Shown in pieces: positions 1 through 5,412 of a stretch of DNA of 5,412 nt (position 1 is its first letter; every line of letters starts with the position of its first letter). The position numbers were made by a program, and so were the translations under genes. The stretch is from Piscirickettsiaceae bacterium (lineage in GTDB: Bacteria; Pseudomonadota; Gammaproteobacteria; Thiomicrospirales; Thiomicrospiraceae), in contig JALUXI010000287.1 in the NCBI GenBank assembly GCA_027019045.1, positions 1 through 5,412 of the forward strand. The letters run 5' to 3'. The notes under the pieces were generated by a model. That model worked only from the letters and a program-made list of their open reading frames with translations, searched no databases and had not been told where the DNA came from.

Positions 1-26
1 AAACAAACTCCATAAACATCTTTTAT

Positions 27-58
27 TCACCTTCCGAAATCTTAAACGGAGTGATTTT
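27..58 (+). terminator. Possible weak Rho-independent terminator of an upstream transcript
   Basis: TCAC (27-30) and TCCG (33-36) pair with CGGA (47-50) and GTGA (51-54). This gives an 8-bp stem with a two-base bulge (CT, 31-32) and a 10-base loop. TTTT (55-58) follows directly. The order stem then T run fits termination of + strand transcription entering from the left. The stem is short and only half GC, so it would be a weak terminator, and the upstream gene is not in view. It overlaps the candidate gpmI -35 region, so it could instead be an incidental dyad. Confidence 0.35.
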
Positions 59-79
59 AACAGCGAAACCCGATACAAT
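51..79 (+). promoter_or_regulatory. Weak candidate sigma70 promoter for gpmI
   Basis: TACAAT (74-79) is a 5 of 6 match to the -10 consensus. GTGATT (51-56), 17 bases upstream, shares only TGA with the -35 consensus. A start near base 86 would leave a leader of about 30 nt before the gpmI ATG at 117. This is the best pair I see between the putative upstream terminator and gpmI, but the -35 is poor and AT-rich DNA gives such matches by chance. Confidence 0.3.
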
Positions 80-103
80 GAATGCAATTTATGAAAAAAT
101 TTC

Positions 104-110
104 GAGGAAG
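104..110 (+). promoter_or_regulatory. Shine-Dalgarno site that fixes the gpmI start
   Basis: GAGGAAG lies six bases before the ATG at 117, close to ideal for strength and spacing. The in-frame GTG at 51 has GGA directly abutting it and no site at proper spacing. This supports the ATG at 117 as the real start. Confidence 0.75.
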
Positions 111-116
111 TTGACA

Positions 117-1685
117 ATGCCAAATACACCTAAACTGAACCATCGTCCTGTCGGTCTGCTAATTTTAGATGGCTGGGGCTATCGTGAAGAAGATCAAGAC
201 AATGCCATTGCCCAAGCACACACCCCCAACTGGGATGCGCTGTATGCCAACCACCCTCACACCCTGATTAAAACTTCTGGTTTAGCAGTTGGACTACCAG
301 AAGGGCAGATGGGGAACTCTGAAGTCGGTCACATGAACCTAGGGGCGGGTCGTGTGGTCTATCAAGAACTGACCCGCATTCAAAAGGATATTGATGATGG
401 GCGTTTCTTCCAAAACAATGCCCTACTTAAAGCGGTGGATGCAGCAGCCGATCGAGGCCATGCGGTTCACATTCTAGGCTTGCTCTCTGATGGTGGCGTA
501 CATTCACACATCAACCATATTAAAGCAGCAGTGAAATTGGCCAGCGAACGAGGCGCAGAAGTCTTTGTTCACGCCTTTACCGATGGTCGTGATACGGCAC
601 CGAAAAGTGCGATTCAGTATATTGAAGATCTAGAAAACTACATGGCCGAAATCAAAGGCGGTCGCATTGCCAGCATCACTGGGCGTTATTTTGCCCTTGA
701 CCGTGATAACCGCTGGGATCGTGTTCGTAAGGCTTACGATGTCATCACCTGCGGCATCAGTGAATTTAATGCCACCAGTGCGGTAGAAGCGGTGGAAAAA
801 GCCTATGAACGAGGCGAAACCGATGAGTTTATTCAACCCACCGAAATTTTAACGGAAGATGGCGGGCGTACTAAAGTGCAGGACGGCGATTCCATTATCT
901 TTATGAACTTCCGTTCCGACCGAGCGCGTCAATTGACTCGAGCTTTTATAGAAGACGACTTTGCCGACTTCCATCGCTGTGCCGCCCCTGTGCTATCCGA
1001 GTTTGTCACCTTAACCGAATACAATAAAAACTTTGAAAAGTTCGGTGCTTTGGTCGCCTATCGTCCAACTAAATTACGCAATACCTTAGGTGAATACATC
1101 GCCAAGCAAGGGCTGAAACAGCTTCGCATTGCGGAAACAGAAAAATACGCCCATGTCACCTTCTTCTTCAATGGCGGTGTAGAAGCGCCGAATGAAAATG
1201 AAGTGCGGGTGCTGATTAACTCTCCTCAGGTTAAAACCTATGATTTACAACCTGAAATGAGCCTGCCTGAATTGACGGAAAAACTCACCACAGCCATTCG
1301 TTCTGGAGAGTTTGATGTCTTTATCTGCAACATTGCCAACCCTGACATGGTCGGCCATACGGGTAATATGGAAGCCTGCATTAAAGCCGTGGAAGCGGTA
1401 GATGCTGCCTTGGGCGAAATTGTTCGCACCATGGAAGAAGTGGGTGGAGAAATGTTGGTCACCGCTGATCACGGCAATATTGAAATGCTGATTGACCCAG
1501 AAACGGGCAAGCCGCTGACCTCTCATACTACGCTGCCCGTCCCTTTAATCTATGTCGGCAAAGAAAATTGCCAACTCAGAGAAGGCGGCATTTTGGCAGA
1601 TATTGCCCCCACACTATTGGATATGATGGGACTGGATAAGCCCGAAGAGATGACAGGCGAATCGCTCTGTATTTATCCAGCTTAA
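117..1685 (+). CDS. gpmI: 2,3-bisphosphoglycerate-independent phosphoglycerate mutase (cofactor-independent, Mn-dependent)
   Basis: This cytoplasmic enzyme of glycolysis and gluconeogenesis interconverts 3-phosphoglycerate and 2-phosphoglycerate through a phosphoserine intermediate. The product is 522 residues, near the family's roughly 510-515. From the ATG at 117, the metal-site Asp sits in LILDGWG (D18) and the phosphorylated Ser in GNSEVGH (S68). The inserted transferase domain runs from about residue 85 to 305 and carries LLSDGGVHSH (122-131), FTDGRDT (154-160), DRDNRWDR (195-202) and NFRSDR (264-269). The alkaline-phosphatase-like fold then resumes with EKYAHVTFFFNGG (342-354), NPDMVGHTGN (408-417; D410 and H414), TADHGN (449-454; D451 and H452) and H470, the expected metal ligands. 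The frame stays open back to a GTG at 51, but those 22 extra residues (MILTAKPD...) lack family character and a properly spaced ribosome site, so I reject that start. The gene ends in tandem TAA codons. Nothing is broken or missing. The identification is firm. Confidence 0.97.
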   Translation: MPNTPKLNHRPVGLLILDGWGYREEDQDNAIAQAHTPNWDALYANHPHTLIKTSGLAVGLPEGQMGNSEVGHMNLGAGRVVYQELTRIQKDIDDGRFFQNNALLKAVDAAADRGHAVHILGLLSDGGVHSHINHIKAAVKLASERGAEVFVHAFTDGRDTAPKSAIQYIEDLENYMAEIKGGRIASITGRYFALDRDNRWDRVRKAYDVITCGISEFNATSAVEAVEKAYERGETDEFIQPTEILTEDGGRTKVQDGDSIIFMNFRSDRARQLTRAFIEDDFADFHRCAAPVLSEFVTLTEYNKNFEKFGALVAYRPTKLRNTLGEYIAKQGLKQLRIAETEKYAHVTFFFNGGVEAPNENEVRVLINSPQVKTYDLQPEMSLPELTEKLTTAIRSGEFDVFICNIANPDMVGHTGNMEACIKAVEAVDAALGEIVRTMEEVGGEMLVTADHGNIEMLIDPETGKPLTSHTTLPVPLIYVGKENCQLREGGILADIAPTLLDMMGLDKPEEMTGESLCIYPA

Positions 1686-1710
1686 TAAAGCGTAACGACT
1701 CAATTGATAC

Positions 1711-1834
1711 TGTAACTGCTCAGATTGCCCCTGAAATTCGTCAATTCAAGGCGGAAAATGTGAGTTTACAAACCGTAAATGACCATTTTCCAACGCAGAA
1801 GTGGCGGATTTCAGGGGTGAGCTGGGTAGTTACA
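1711..1834. repeat. 124-base imperfect palindrome, MITE-like or REP-like intergenic repeat
   Basis: The ends are TGTAACT (1711-1717) and AGTTACA (1828-1834). A perfect 10-base block, CCCCTGAAAT (1728-1737) against ATTTCAGGGG (1808-1817), stays in the same register. Across 1711-1743 against 1802-1834, 26 positions are Watson-Crick, 6 are G-T and one is a mismatch (A1724/G1821). A nested inner stem pairs GGAAAATG (1753-1760) with CATTTTCC (1784-1791) and TTTAC (1765-1769) with GTAAA (1775-1779), around a loop AAACC. Nearly the whole element folds into one hairpin. A TA dinucleotide lies symmetrically outside each end (1708-1709, 1836-1837), which would fit TA target duplication but may just extend the inverted repeat. 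I see no coding potential. Size, terminal inverted repeats and intergenic position suggest a non-autonomous mobile element or dispersed palindrome; copy number cannot be seen from here. It might also affect the stability of the gpmI mRNA 3' end. Confidence 0.75.
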
Positions 1835-1856
1835 ATAAAACAACAAATGCACTAAC

Positions 1857-1915
1857 ACAAGATGGTGTTGAAATTCAAGGGAGAAAGCCCTATAATTTCG
1901 CACCATTTTGTTTTT
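1857..1915 (+). terminator. Long dyad with T run, probable Rho-independent terminator after gpmI
   Basis: The left arm 1857-1867 (ending ATGGTG) pairs with 1901-1911 (starting CACCAT) over 11 positions with one G-T. GAAATT (1870-1875) pairs with AATTTC (1894-1899), and AGGG (1878-1881) with CCCT (1888-1891), around a six-base loop AGAAAG. Small internal loops lie at 1868-1869/1900 and 1876-1877/1892-1893. The tract TTTTGTTTTT (1906-1915) overlaps and follows the base of the stem. On the + strand this is the form of an intrinsic terminator; on the minus strand no T run follows. It lies 172 bases after the gpmI stop, with the 124-base palindrome in between. The stem contains a consensus-like promoter, so the dyad could alternatively be an operator or a second palindromic repeat. 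Confidence 0.6.
1868..1896 (+). promoter_or_regulatory. Strong candidate sigma70 promoter for gltB
   Basis: TTGAAA (1868-1873) matches the -35 consensus at 5 of 6 positions and TATAAT (1891-1896) is a perfect -10, with the optimal 17-base spacer. A start around 1902-1904 would give a leader of about 120 nt. No comparable pair is seen between here and the gltB ATG: CTGACA at 1957 has no -10 at the right distance, and TTGAAG at 1922 pairs only with TAAGAA. The boxes lie in opposite arms of the terminator-like dyad. A short dyad AACAC (1854-1858) and GTGTT (1865-1869) touches the -35 and could be an operator half-site pair, but five bases is weak evidence. Confidence 0.6.
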
Positions 1916-2022
1916 AGTGAATTGAAGCGAGAAATGACGCTTCTTAAGAAATCAACCTGACAAAAATAGTCTGCAAAGCACACGCTTCACGGTTTGCGGC
2001 TTTCTCAACAGGACACCATAAT
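1903..2022 (+). promoter_or_regulatory. Predicted gltB 5' leader with short hairpins
   Basis: This gene-free stretch follows the predicted start site. GAAGCG (1924-1929) can pair with CGCTTC (1938-1943) across an eight-base loop. CTGCAAA (1971-1977) can pair with TTTGCGG (1993-1999), with one G-U. The loop of the second hairpin carries CGCTTCA (1983-1989), which can pair over seven bases with TGAAGCG (1923-1929), so the two folds compete. TTCTTAAGAA (1941-1950) is a perfect short palindrome. I recognise no known riboswitch family, no leader-peptide gene and no clear terminator before gltB. A regulatory role is inference only. Confidence 0.3.
2010..2013 (+). promoter_or_regulatory. Short ribosome-binding site of gltB
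   Basis: AGGA lies nine bases upstream of the ATG at 2023. It is only four bases long, so weak, but it supports this start, which also gives the expected short propeptide before the catalytic Cys. Confidence 0.55.
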
Positions 2023-5000
2023 ATGAACACAACACAACCTCTTAAAGGTCTAAAAGGTCTTTACCTGCCCGAATTTGAAACCGAAAACTGCGGTTTTGGT
2101 CTCATTGCTCAGATGGATGATCAAGCCAGTCACTGGGTGGTCGAAACGGCCATTGAATCCCTTGCCAATATGACTCACCGTGGCGGAGTGGCAGCCGACT
2201 GCTGTACGGGAGATGGCTGTGGACTTTTGATTAAAAAGCCGCAAAAATTCTTTGCTCAAGAGGCAGAAAAGCACGGGTTCAAACTGGCTCAGACCTATGC
2301 CGTCGGGATGGTGTTCCTCAGCCCTGATGCGGACAAAGCAGAGAAAGCTCGCAACACTCTAACGCAATACCTCACCAATAAAGGGTTGGAAGTGCTAGGT
2401 TGGCGTGAAGTCCCTGTCGATTCAGCGATTTTGGGTGAACAAGCTGCCAGCATGGAGCCGAAAATCGAACAGATTTTTGTCAATGCCCCTGAAGGCATGG
2501 ACGAGGCGGAGTTTAACCGCCTGCTGTTTGTCGCTCGCCGCAAAACCGAAATGGAGATTGAGCCAGAGGACAAAGATTTTTACATCGCCTCTCTCAACAG
2601 TCAGCTGATCTCTTACAAAGGCTTGGTGATGCCCAGAGAGCTACCAAAATACTATCTGGATCTCACCGAGACAACTTTTGAATCCTCCAATATCTCCTAT
2701 CACCAACGCTTCTCCACCAACACCATGCCGCAGTGGCGTTTGGCACAGCCTTTCCGCTTCTTGGCACACAACGGGGAATTGAATACCATTCGAGGCAACC
2801 GTAACTGGGCGTTGGCTAGACAGAACAAATTTGAAACCCCACTGATTCCTGATTTGGGCGAACTCAAGCCATTGGTCTCACAAGAAGGCTCCGACTCCAA
2901 CAGTTTAGATAATATGTTGGAAGTGCTGATGATGGGCGATATGTCCGTTTTCCAAGCGCTTCGCCTCTTGATTCCACCTGCTTGGCAAAATATCCCTCAC
3001 ATGGATCCTGATCTACGCGCCTTCCTAGAGTACAACTCCATGCATATGGAGCCTTGGGATGGCCCAGCGGGAATGGTGATTAACACAGGGAAATACGCCA
3101 TCTGCGGTGTGGATCGTAATGGTCTGCGACCTACTCGATATGTGATTACCAAAGATCGTCACATCACCTTCGCTTCAGAAATCGGGGTCTATCCTTATGC
3201 CCCTGAAGAGGTGGTTGAAAAAGGTCGCTTAAAACCTGGTCAGGTCATTGCAGTTGATCTAGAAACAGGCACCCTGCTTAAGCCTCAACAAATTGATGAT
3301 ATGCTCAAAACCGCCAAGCCTTACCGTCAATGGATGGATGAAGGCTATATGCATTTGGAAGAGCAGCTTGAAGGCGATAAAGCCCCAGAGCAGTGGGATG
3401 AAAAAACCACCGATATTTATCAAAAATACTTCCAGCTCACTTTTGAAGAGCGGGATCAAATCATTCGTGTCTTAGCGGAAGCGGGGCAAGAAGCCACTGG
3501 TTCCATGGGAGACGATGCCCCACTTCCTGTGTTCTCACACAAGGTGCGTTCGGTCTATGACTATTTCCGTCAGATGTTCGCACAGGTCACCAACCCGCCG
3601 ATTGACCCTTTGCGGGAAAATATCGTCATGTCGCTCAACACCTGTTTCGGGCGAGAGCAGAACCTGTTTGAAGAAGGGCCAGAACACGCTAAACGCCTTG
3701 AAGTGGCTTCTCCAATTCTCACTGCCAGCATGATGCAGCAACTGCTGAACATGGAAGATGAAGACTACCGCAGCCAAGTGATCTCCTTGCACTATACGCC
3801 AAGTGAAGAGAACTTAGAACAAGCCGTGCGTCGTGTCTGTGATGAAGCGGTTGAAGCGGTGAAACAAGGGGTGACCTTGTTGGTGCTGAGTGATGCAGGT
3901 CTGCAAGAAGACAAAATTAGTGTTCATGCGGCGATGGCAACAGGAGCGGTGCATCATCGCTTGATTGCAGAAGGGTTACGCACCGAAGCCAATATTATTG
4001 TTGAAACGGGAACTGCCCGTGACCCACACCACTTTGCCGTACTGTTTGGTTATGGTGCCACGGCAGTTTATCCATATCTAGCATACGAAAGCATTACCGA
4101 TATGCTTCGCACCAAAGAGCTGGATGACAAAAAATCGATTCACGATTACATTAAAAACTACCGTTACGGTATCAATAAAGGGCTGTTTAAAATCCTCTCC
4201 AAAATGGGGATCAGCACCATCGCCTCTTACCGTGGTGCGCAACTGTTTGAAGCGGTGGGCTTGGCATCAGATGTGGTTGACCTCTGCTTTAAAGGTACCC
4301 CGACCCGTATTGAAGGAACAAAGTTTGAGCATCTAGAGCAAGACTTTATCCAACTTCACAAAGAAGCCTTTAACCCTCGCAAGCCATTGCAGCAAGGCGG
4401 TTTATTGAAGTTTGTTTATGGCGGTGAATACCACGCCTACAACCCTGATGTGGTCAACTACCTGCGGCAAGCGGTACAGTTGGGTGACCAAAACGCCTAT
4501 AACAAATTCCGTGATTTGGTCAATAACCGCCCAGCGATGACGATTCGTGACCTCATCACCTTTAAAGACGACATTACCCCAATTGAGCTTGATGAAGTCG
4601 AACCTGTTGAAGCAATTTTTAAACGCTTTGACAGTGCAGGGATCTCTTTAGGTGCCTTGTCACCAGAAGCGCATGAATCACTTGCCATTGCGATGAACCG
4701 TTTAGGTGCTCGCTCCAACTCTGGGGAAGGGGCGGAAGATCCTTCTCGTTACGGCACTGAAAAGATGTCCAAAATCAAGCAGGTGGCTTCAGGTCGCTTT
4801 GGGGTGACGGCTCACTATCTACGAAATGCTGAAGTCATCCAAATCAAAGTGGCTCAAGGAGCCAAGCCTGGTGAAGGGGGGCAGCTGCCAGGGCATAAGG
4901 TAGATTTGACGATTGCTAAACTGCGTCACTCTGTCCCAGGCGTGACCTTAATTTCACCCCCACCACATCACGATATCTACTCGATTGAAGATTTGGCGCA

Positions 5001-5412
5001 GCTCATTTTTGACCTCAAACAGGTCAATCCTAATGCCTTGATCTCCGTGAAACTCGTGGCAGAACCAGGTGTCGGTACCATTGCTGCTGGGGTGGCTAAA
5101 GCCTATGCAGATTTGATTACCATCTCAGGTTACGACGGCGGAACAGGTGCTAGCCCGATTACCTCTGTGAAATATGCAGGGAACCCATTTGAAATGGGGA
5201 TCGCTGAAGCCCATCAAGTATTACGAGCCAATGACCTGCGTGGACAGGTCATTCTACAAGCCGATGGAGGCTTAAAAACAGGGCTAGATGTAATTAAAGC
5301 CGCCATTTTGGGTGCAGAATCCTTCGGTTTCGGAACCGCACCAATGGTGGCACTTGGCTGTAAATACCTGCGTATCTGTCACCTCAATACCTGTGCAGTC
5401 GGTATCGCAACG
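2023..5412 (+). CDS. gltB: Glutamate synthase (NADPH) large chain, 3'-truncated by the window
   Basis: With GltD, this cytoplasmic iron-sulfur flavoenzyme makes two glutamates from glutamine and 2-oxoglutarate in ammonia assimilation. The frame is open for 1130 codons to the window edge; the family is about 1,480-1,550 residues, so roughly 350-400 are missing, including the C-terminal GXGXG beta-helix domain. A 22-residue propeptide precedes the nucleophile C23 in NCGFGLIA, the class II amidotransferase Cys freed by processing. That domain (23 to about 430) shows THRGGVAAD (51-59), TGDGCG (62-67), RFSTNT (229-234), AHNGELNTIRGNRNW (248-262), GSDSNSLDN (289-297) and DRNGLRPTRY (364-373). The central domain (about 480-790) has NPPIDPLRE (524-532) and YRYGINKG (713-720). 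The FMN domain (from about 840) shows SLGALSPEAHE (875-885), GARSNSGEGAEDPSRY (895-910), GEGGQLPG (950-957) and GYDGGTGASP (1036-1045). C1113, C1119 and C1124 in C-x5-C-x4-C ligate the 3Fe-4S cluster. I read every codon and saw no frameshift or stop. The long leader and own promoter suggest separate control from gpmI; gltD probably follows. Confidence 0.97.
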   Translation, partial: MNTTQPLKGLKGLYLPEFETENCGFGLIAQMDDQASHWVVETAIESLANMTHRGGVAADCCTGDGCGLLIKKPQKFFAQEAEKHGFKLAQTYAVGMVFLSPDADKAEKARNTLTQYLTNKGLEVLGWREVPVDSAILGEQAASMEPKIEQIFVNAPEGMDEAEFNRLLFVARRKTEMEIEPEDKDFYIASLNSQLISYKGLVMPRELPKYYLDLTETTFESSNISYHQRFSTNTMPQWRLAQPFRFLAHNGELNTIRGNRNWALARQNKFETPLIPDLGELKPLVSQEGSDSNSLDNMLEVLMMGDMSVFQALRLLIPPAWQNIPHMDPDLRAFLEYNSMHMEPWDGPAGMVINTGKYAICGVDRNGLRPTRYVITKDRHITFASEIGVYPYAPEEVVEKGRLKPGQVIAVDLETGTLLKPQQIDDMLKTAKPYRQWMDEGYMHLEEQLEGDKAPEQWDEKTTDIYQKYFQLTFEERDQIIRVLAEAGQEATGSMGDDAPLPVFSHKVRSVYDYFRQMFAQVTNPPIDPLRENIVMSLNTCFGREQNLFEEGPEHAKRLEVASPILTASMMQQLLNMEDEDYRSQVISLHYTPSEENLEQAVRRVCDEAVEAVKQGVTLLVLSDAGLQEDKISVHAAMATGAVHHRLIAEGLRTEANIIVETGTARDPHHFAVLFGYGATAVYPYLAYESITDMLRTKELDDKKSIHDYIKNYRYGINKGLFKILSKMGISTIASYRGAQLFEAVGLASDVVDLCFKGTPTRIEGTKFEHLEQDFIQLHKEAFNPRKPLQQGGLLKFVYGGEYHAYNPDVVNYLRQAVQLGDQNAYNKFRDLVNNRPAMTIRDLITFKDDITPIELDEVEPVEAIFKRFDSAGISLGALSPEAHESLAIAMNRLGARSNSGEGAEDPSRYGTEKMSKIKQVASGRFGVTAHYLRNAEVIQIKVAQGAKPGEGGQLPGHKVDLTIAKLRHSVPGVTLISPPPHHDIYSIEDLAQLIFDLKQVNPNALISVKLVAEPGVGTIAAGVAKAYADLITISGYDGGTGASPITSVKYAGNPFEMGIAEAHQVLRANDLRGQVILQADGGLKTGLDVIKAAILGAESFGFGTAPMVALGCKYLRICHLNTCAVGIAT

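Noticed and set aside
51..116. N-terminal extension of GpmI from a GTG at 51 (22 extra residues)
   Set aside because: There is no Shine-Dalgarno at suitable spacing, the GTG falls in a stem-loop, the extension lacks family character, and the ATG at 117 has GAGGAAG six bases upstream and gives the normal protein length.
630..1526. Minus-strand open frames inside gpmI (630-836, 1238-1462, 1245-1526)
   Set aside because: They are shadows of a conserved coding frame, with no recognisable domains and no sign of independent genes.
1711..1834. The 124-base palindrome as a simple Rho-independent terminator
   Set aside because: It has no T run after the right arm (AGTTACAATAAAA follows) and its stem and nested loop are far larger than usual terminators.
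1711..1834. CRISPR repeat or spacer structure
   Set aside because: There is one inverted repeat only, with no direct-repeat periodicity and no cas genes in view.
1686..2022. A small protein gene or tRNA in the gpmI-gltB gap
   Set aside because: I found no frame with a plausible start, ribosome site and length, and no cloverleaf. The gap is explained by the palindrome, the terminator dyad, the promoter and the leader.
2050..4718. Short open frames on both strands inside gltB (for example 2295-2573 minus, 3535-3792 minus, 4124-4336 plus)
   Set aside because: The gltB frame is continuous and matches the family throughout; these alternatives are low-complexity out-of-frame readings without family features.

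Overview
The window holds two well-conserved central-metabolism genes on the + strand, separated by an unusually structured gap of 337 bases. The first is a complete gpmI, encoding cofactor-independent phosphoglycerate mutase (117-1685). The second is the first three quarters of gltB, the large chain of NADPH-dependent glutamate synthase (2023 to the window edge). GltB is open to the last base, so its C-terminus, and probably gltD, lie outside. The gene content, the GltB N-terminus (a short propeptide before CGFGLIA) and the moderate base composition suggest a gammaproteobacterium. A marine sulfur oxidiser of the Thiomicrospira/Hydrogenovibrio type is a guess from sequence feel, not something shown here.

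Layout: bases 1-116 hold a small stem-loop followed by a T run (probably the end of an upstream transcript), a weak promoter candidate and a good Shine-Dalgarno sequence for gpmI. After gpmI comes a 124-base near-perfect palindrome (1711-1834) that looks like a small non-autonomous mobile or REP-like repeat. Next is a second long dyad ending in a T run (1857-1915), which reads as a Rho-independent terminator. A consensus-quality sigma70 promoter (TTGAAA, 17 bases, TATAAT) lies inside the arms of that dyad and is the best candidate for driving gltB. The gltB leader is about 120 nt and contains short hairpins with alternative pairing.

GpmI interconverts 3- and 2-phosphoglycerate in glycolysis and gluconeogenesis. 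GltB with GltD turns 2-oxoglutarate and glutamine into two glutamates. The genes belong to different pathways, and the terminator plus promoter between them suggest separate transcription units. Both proteins look intact and ordinary, with all recognised catalytic motifs present. The interest lies in the intergenic region; no new multi-gene system is visible.
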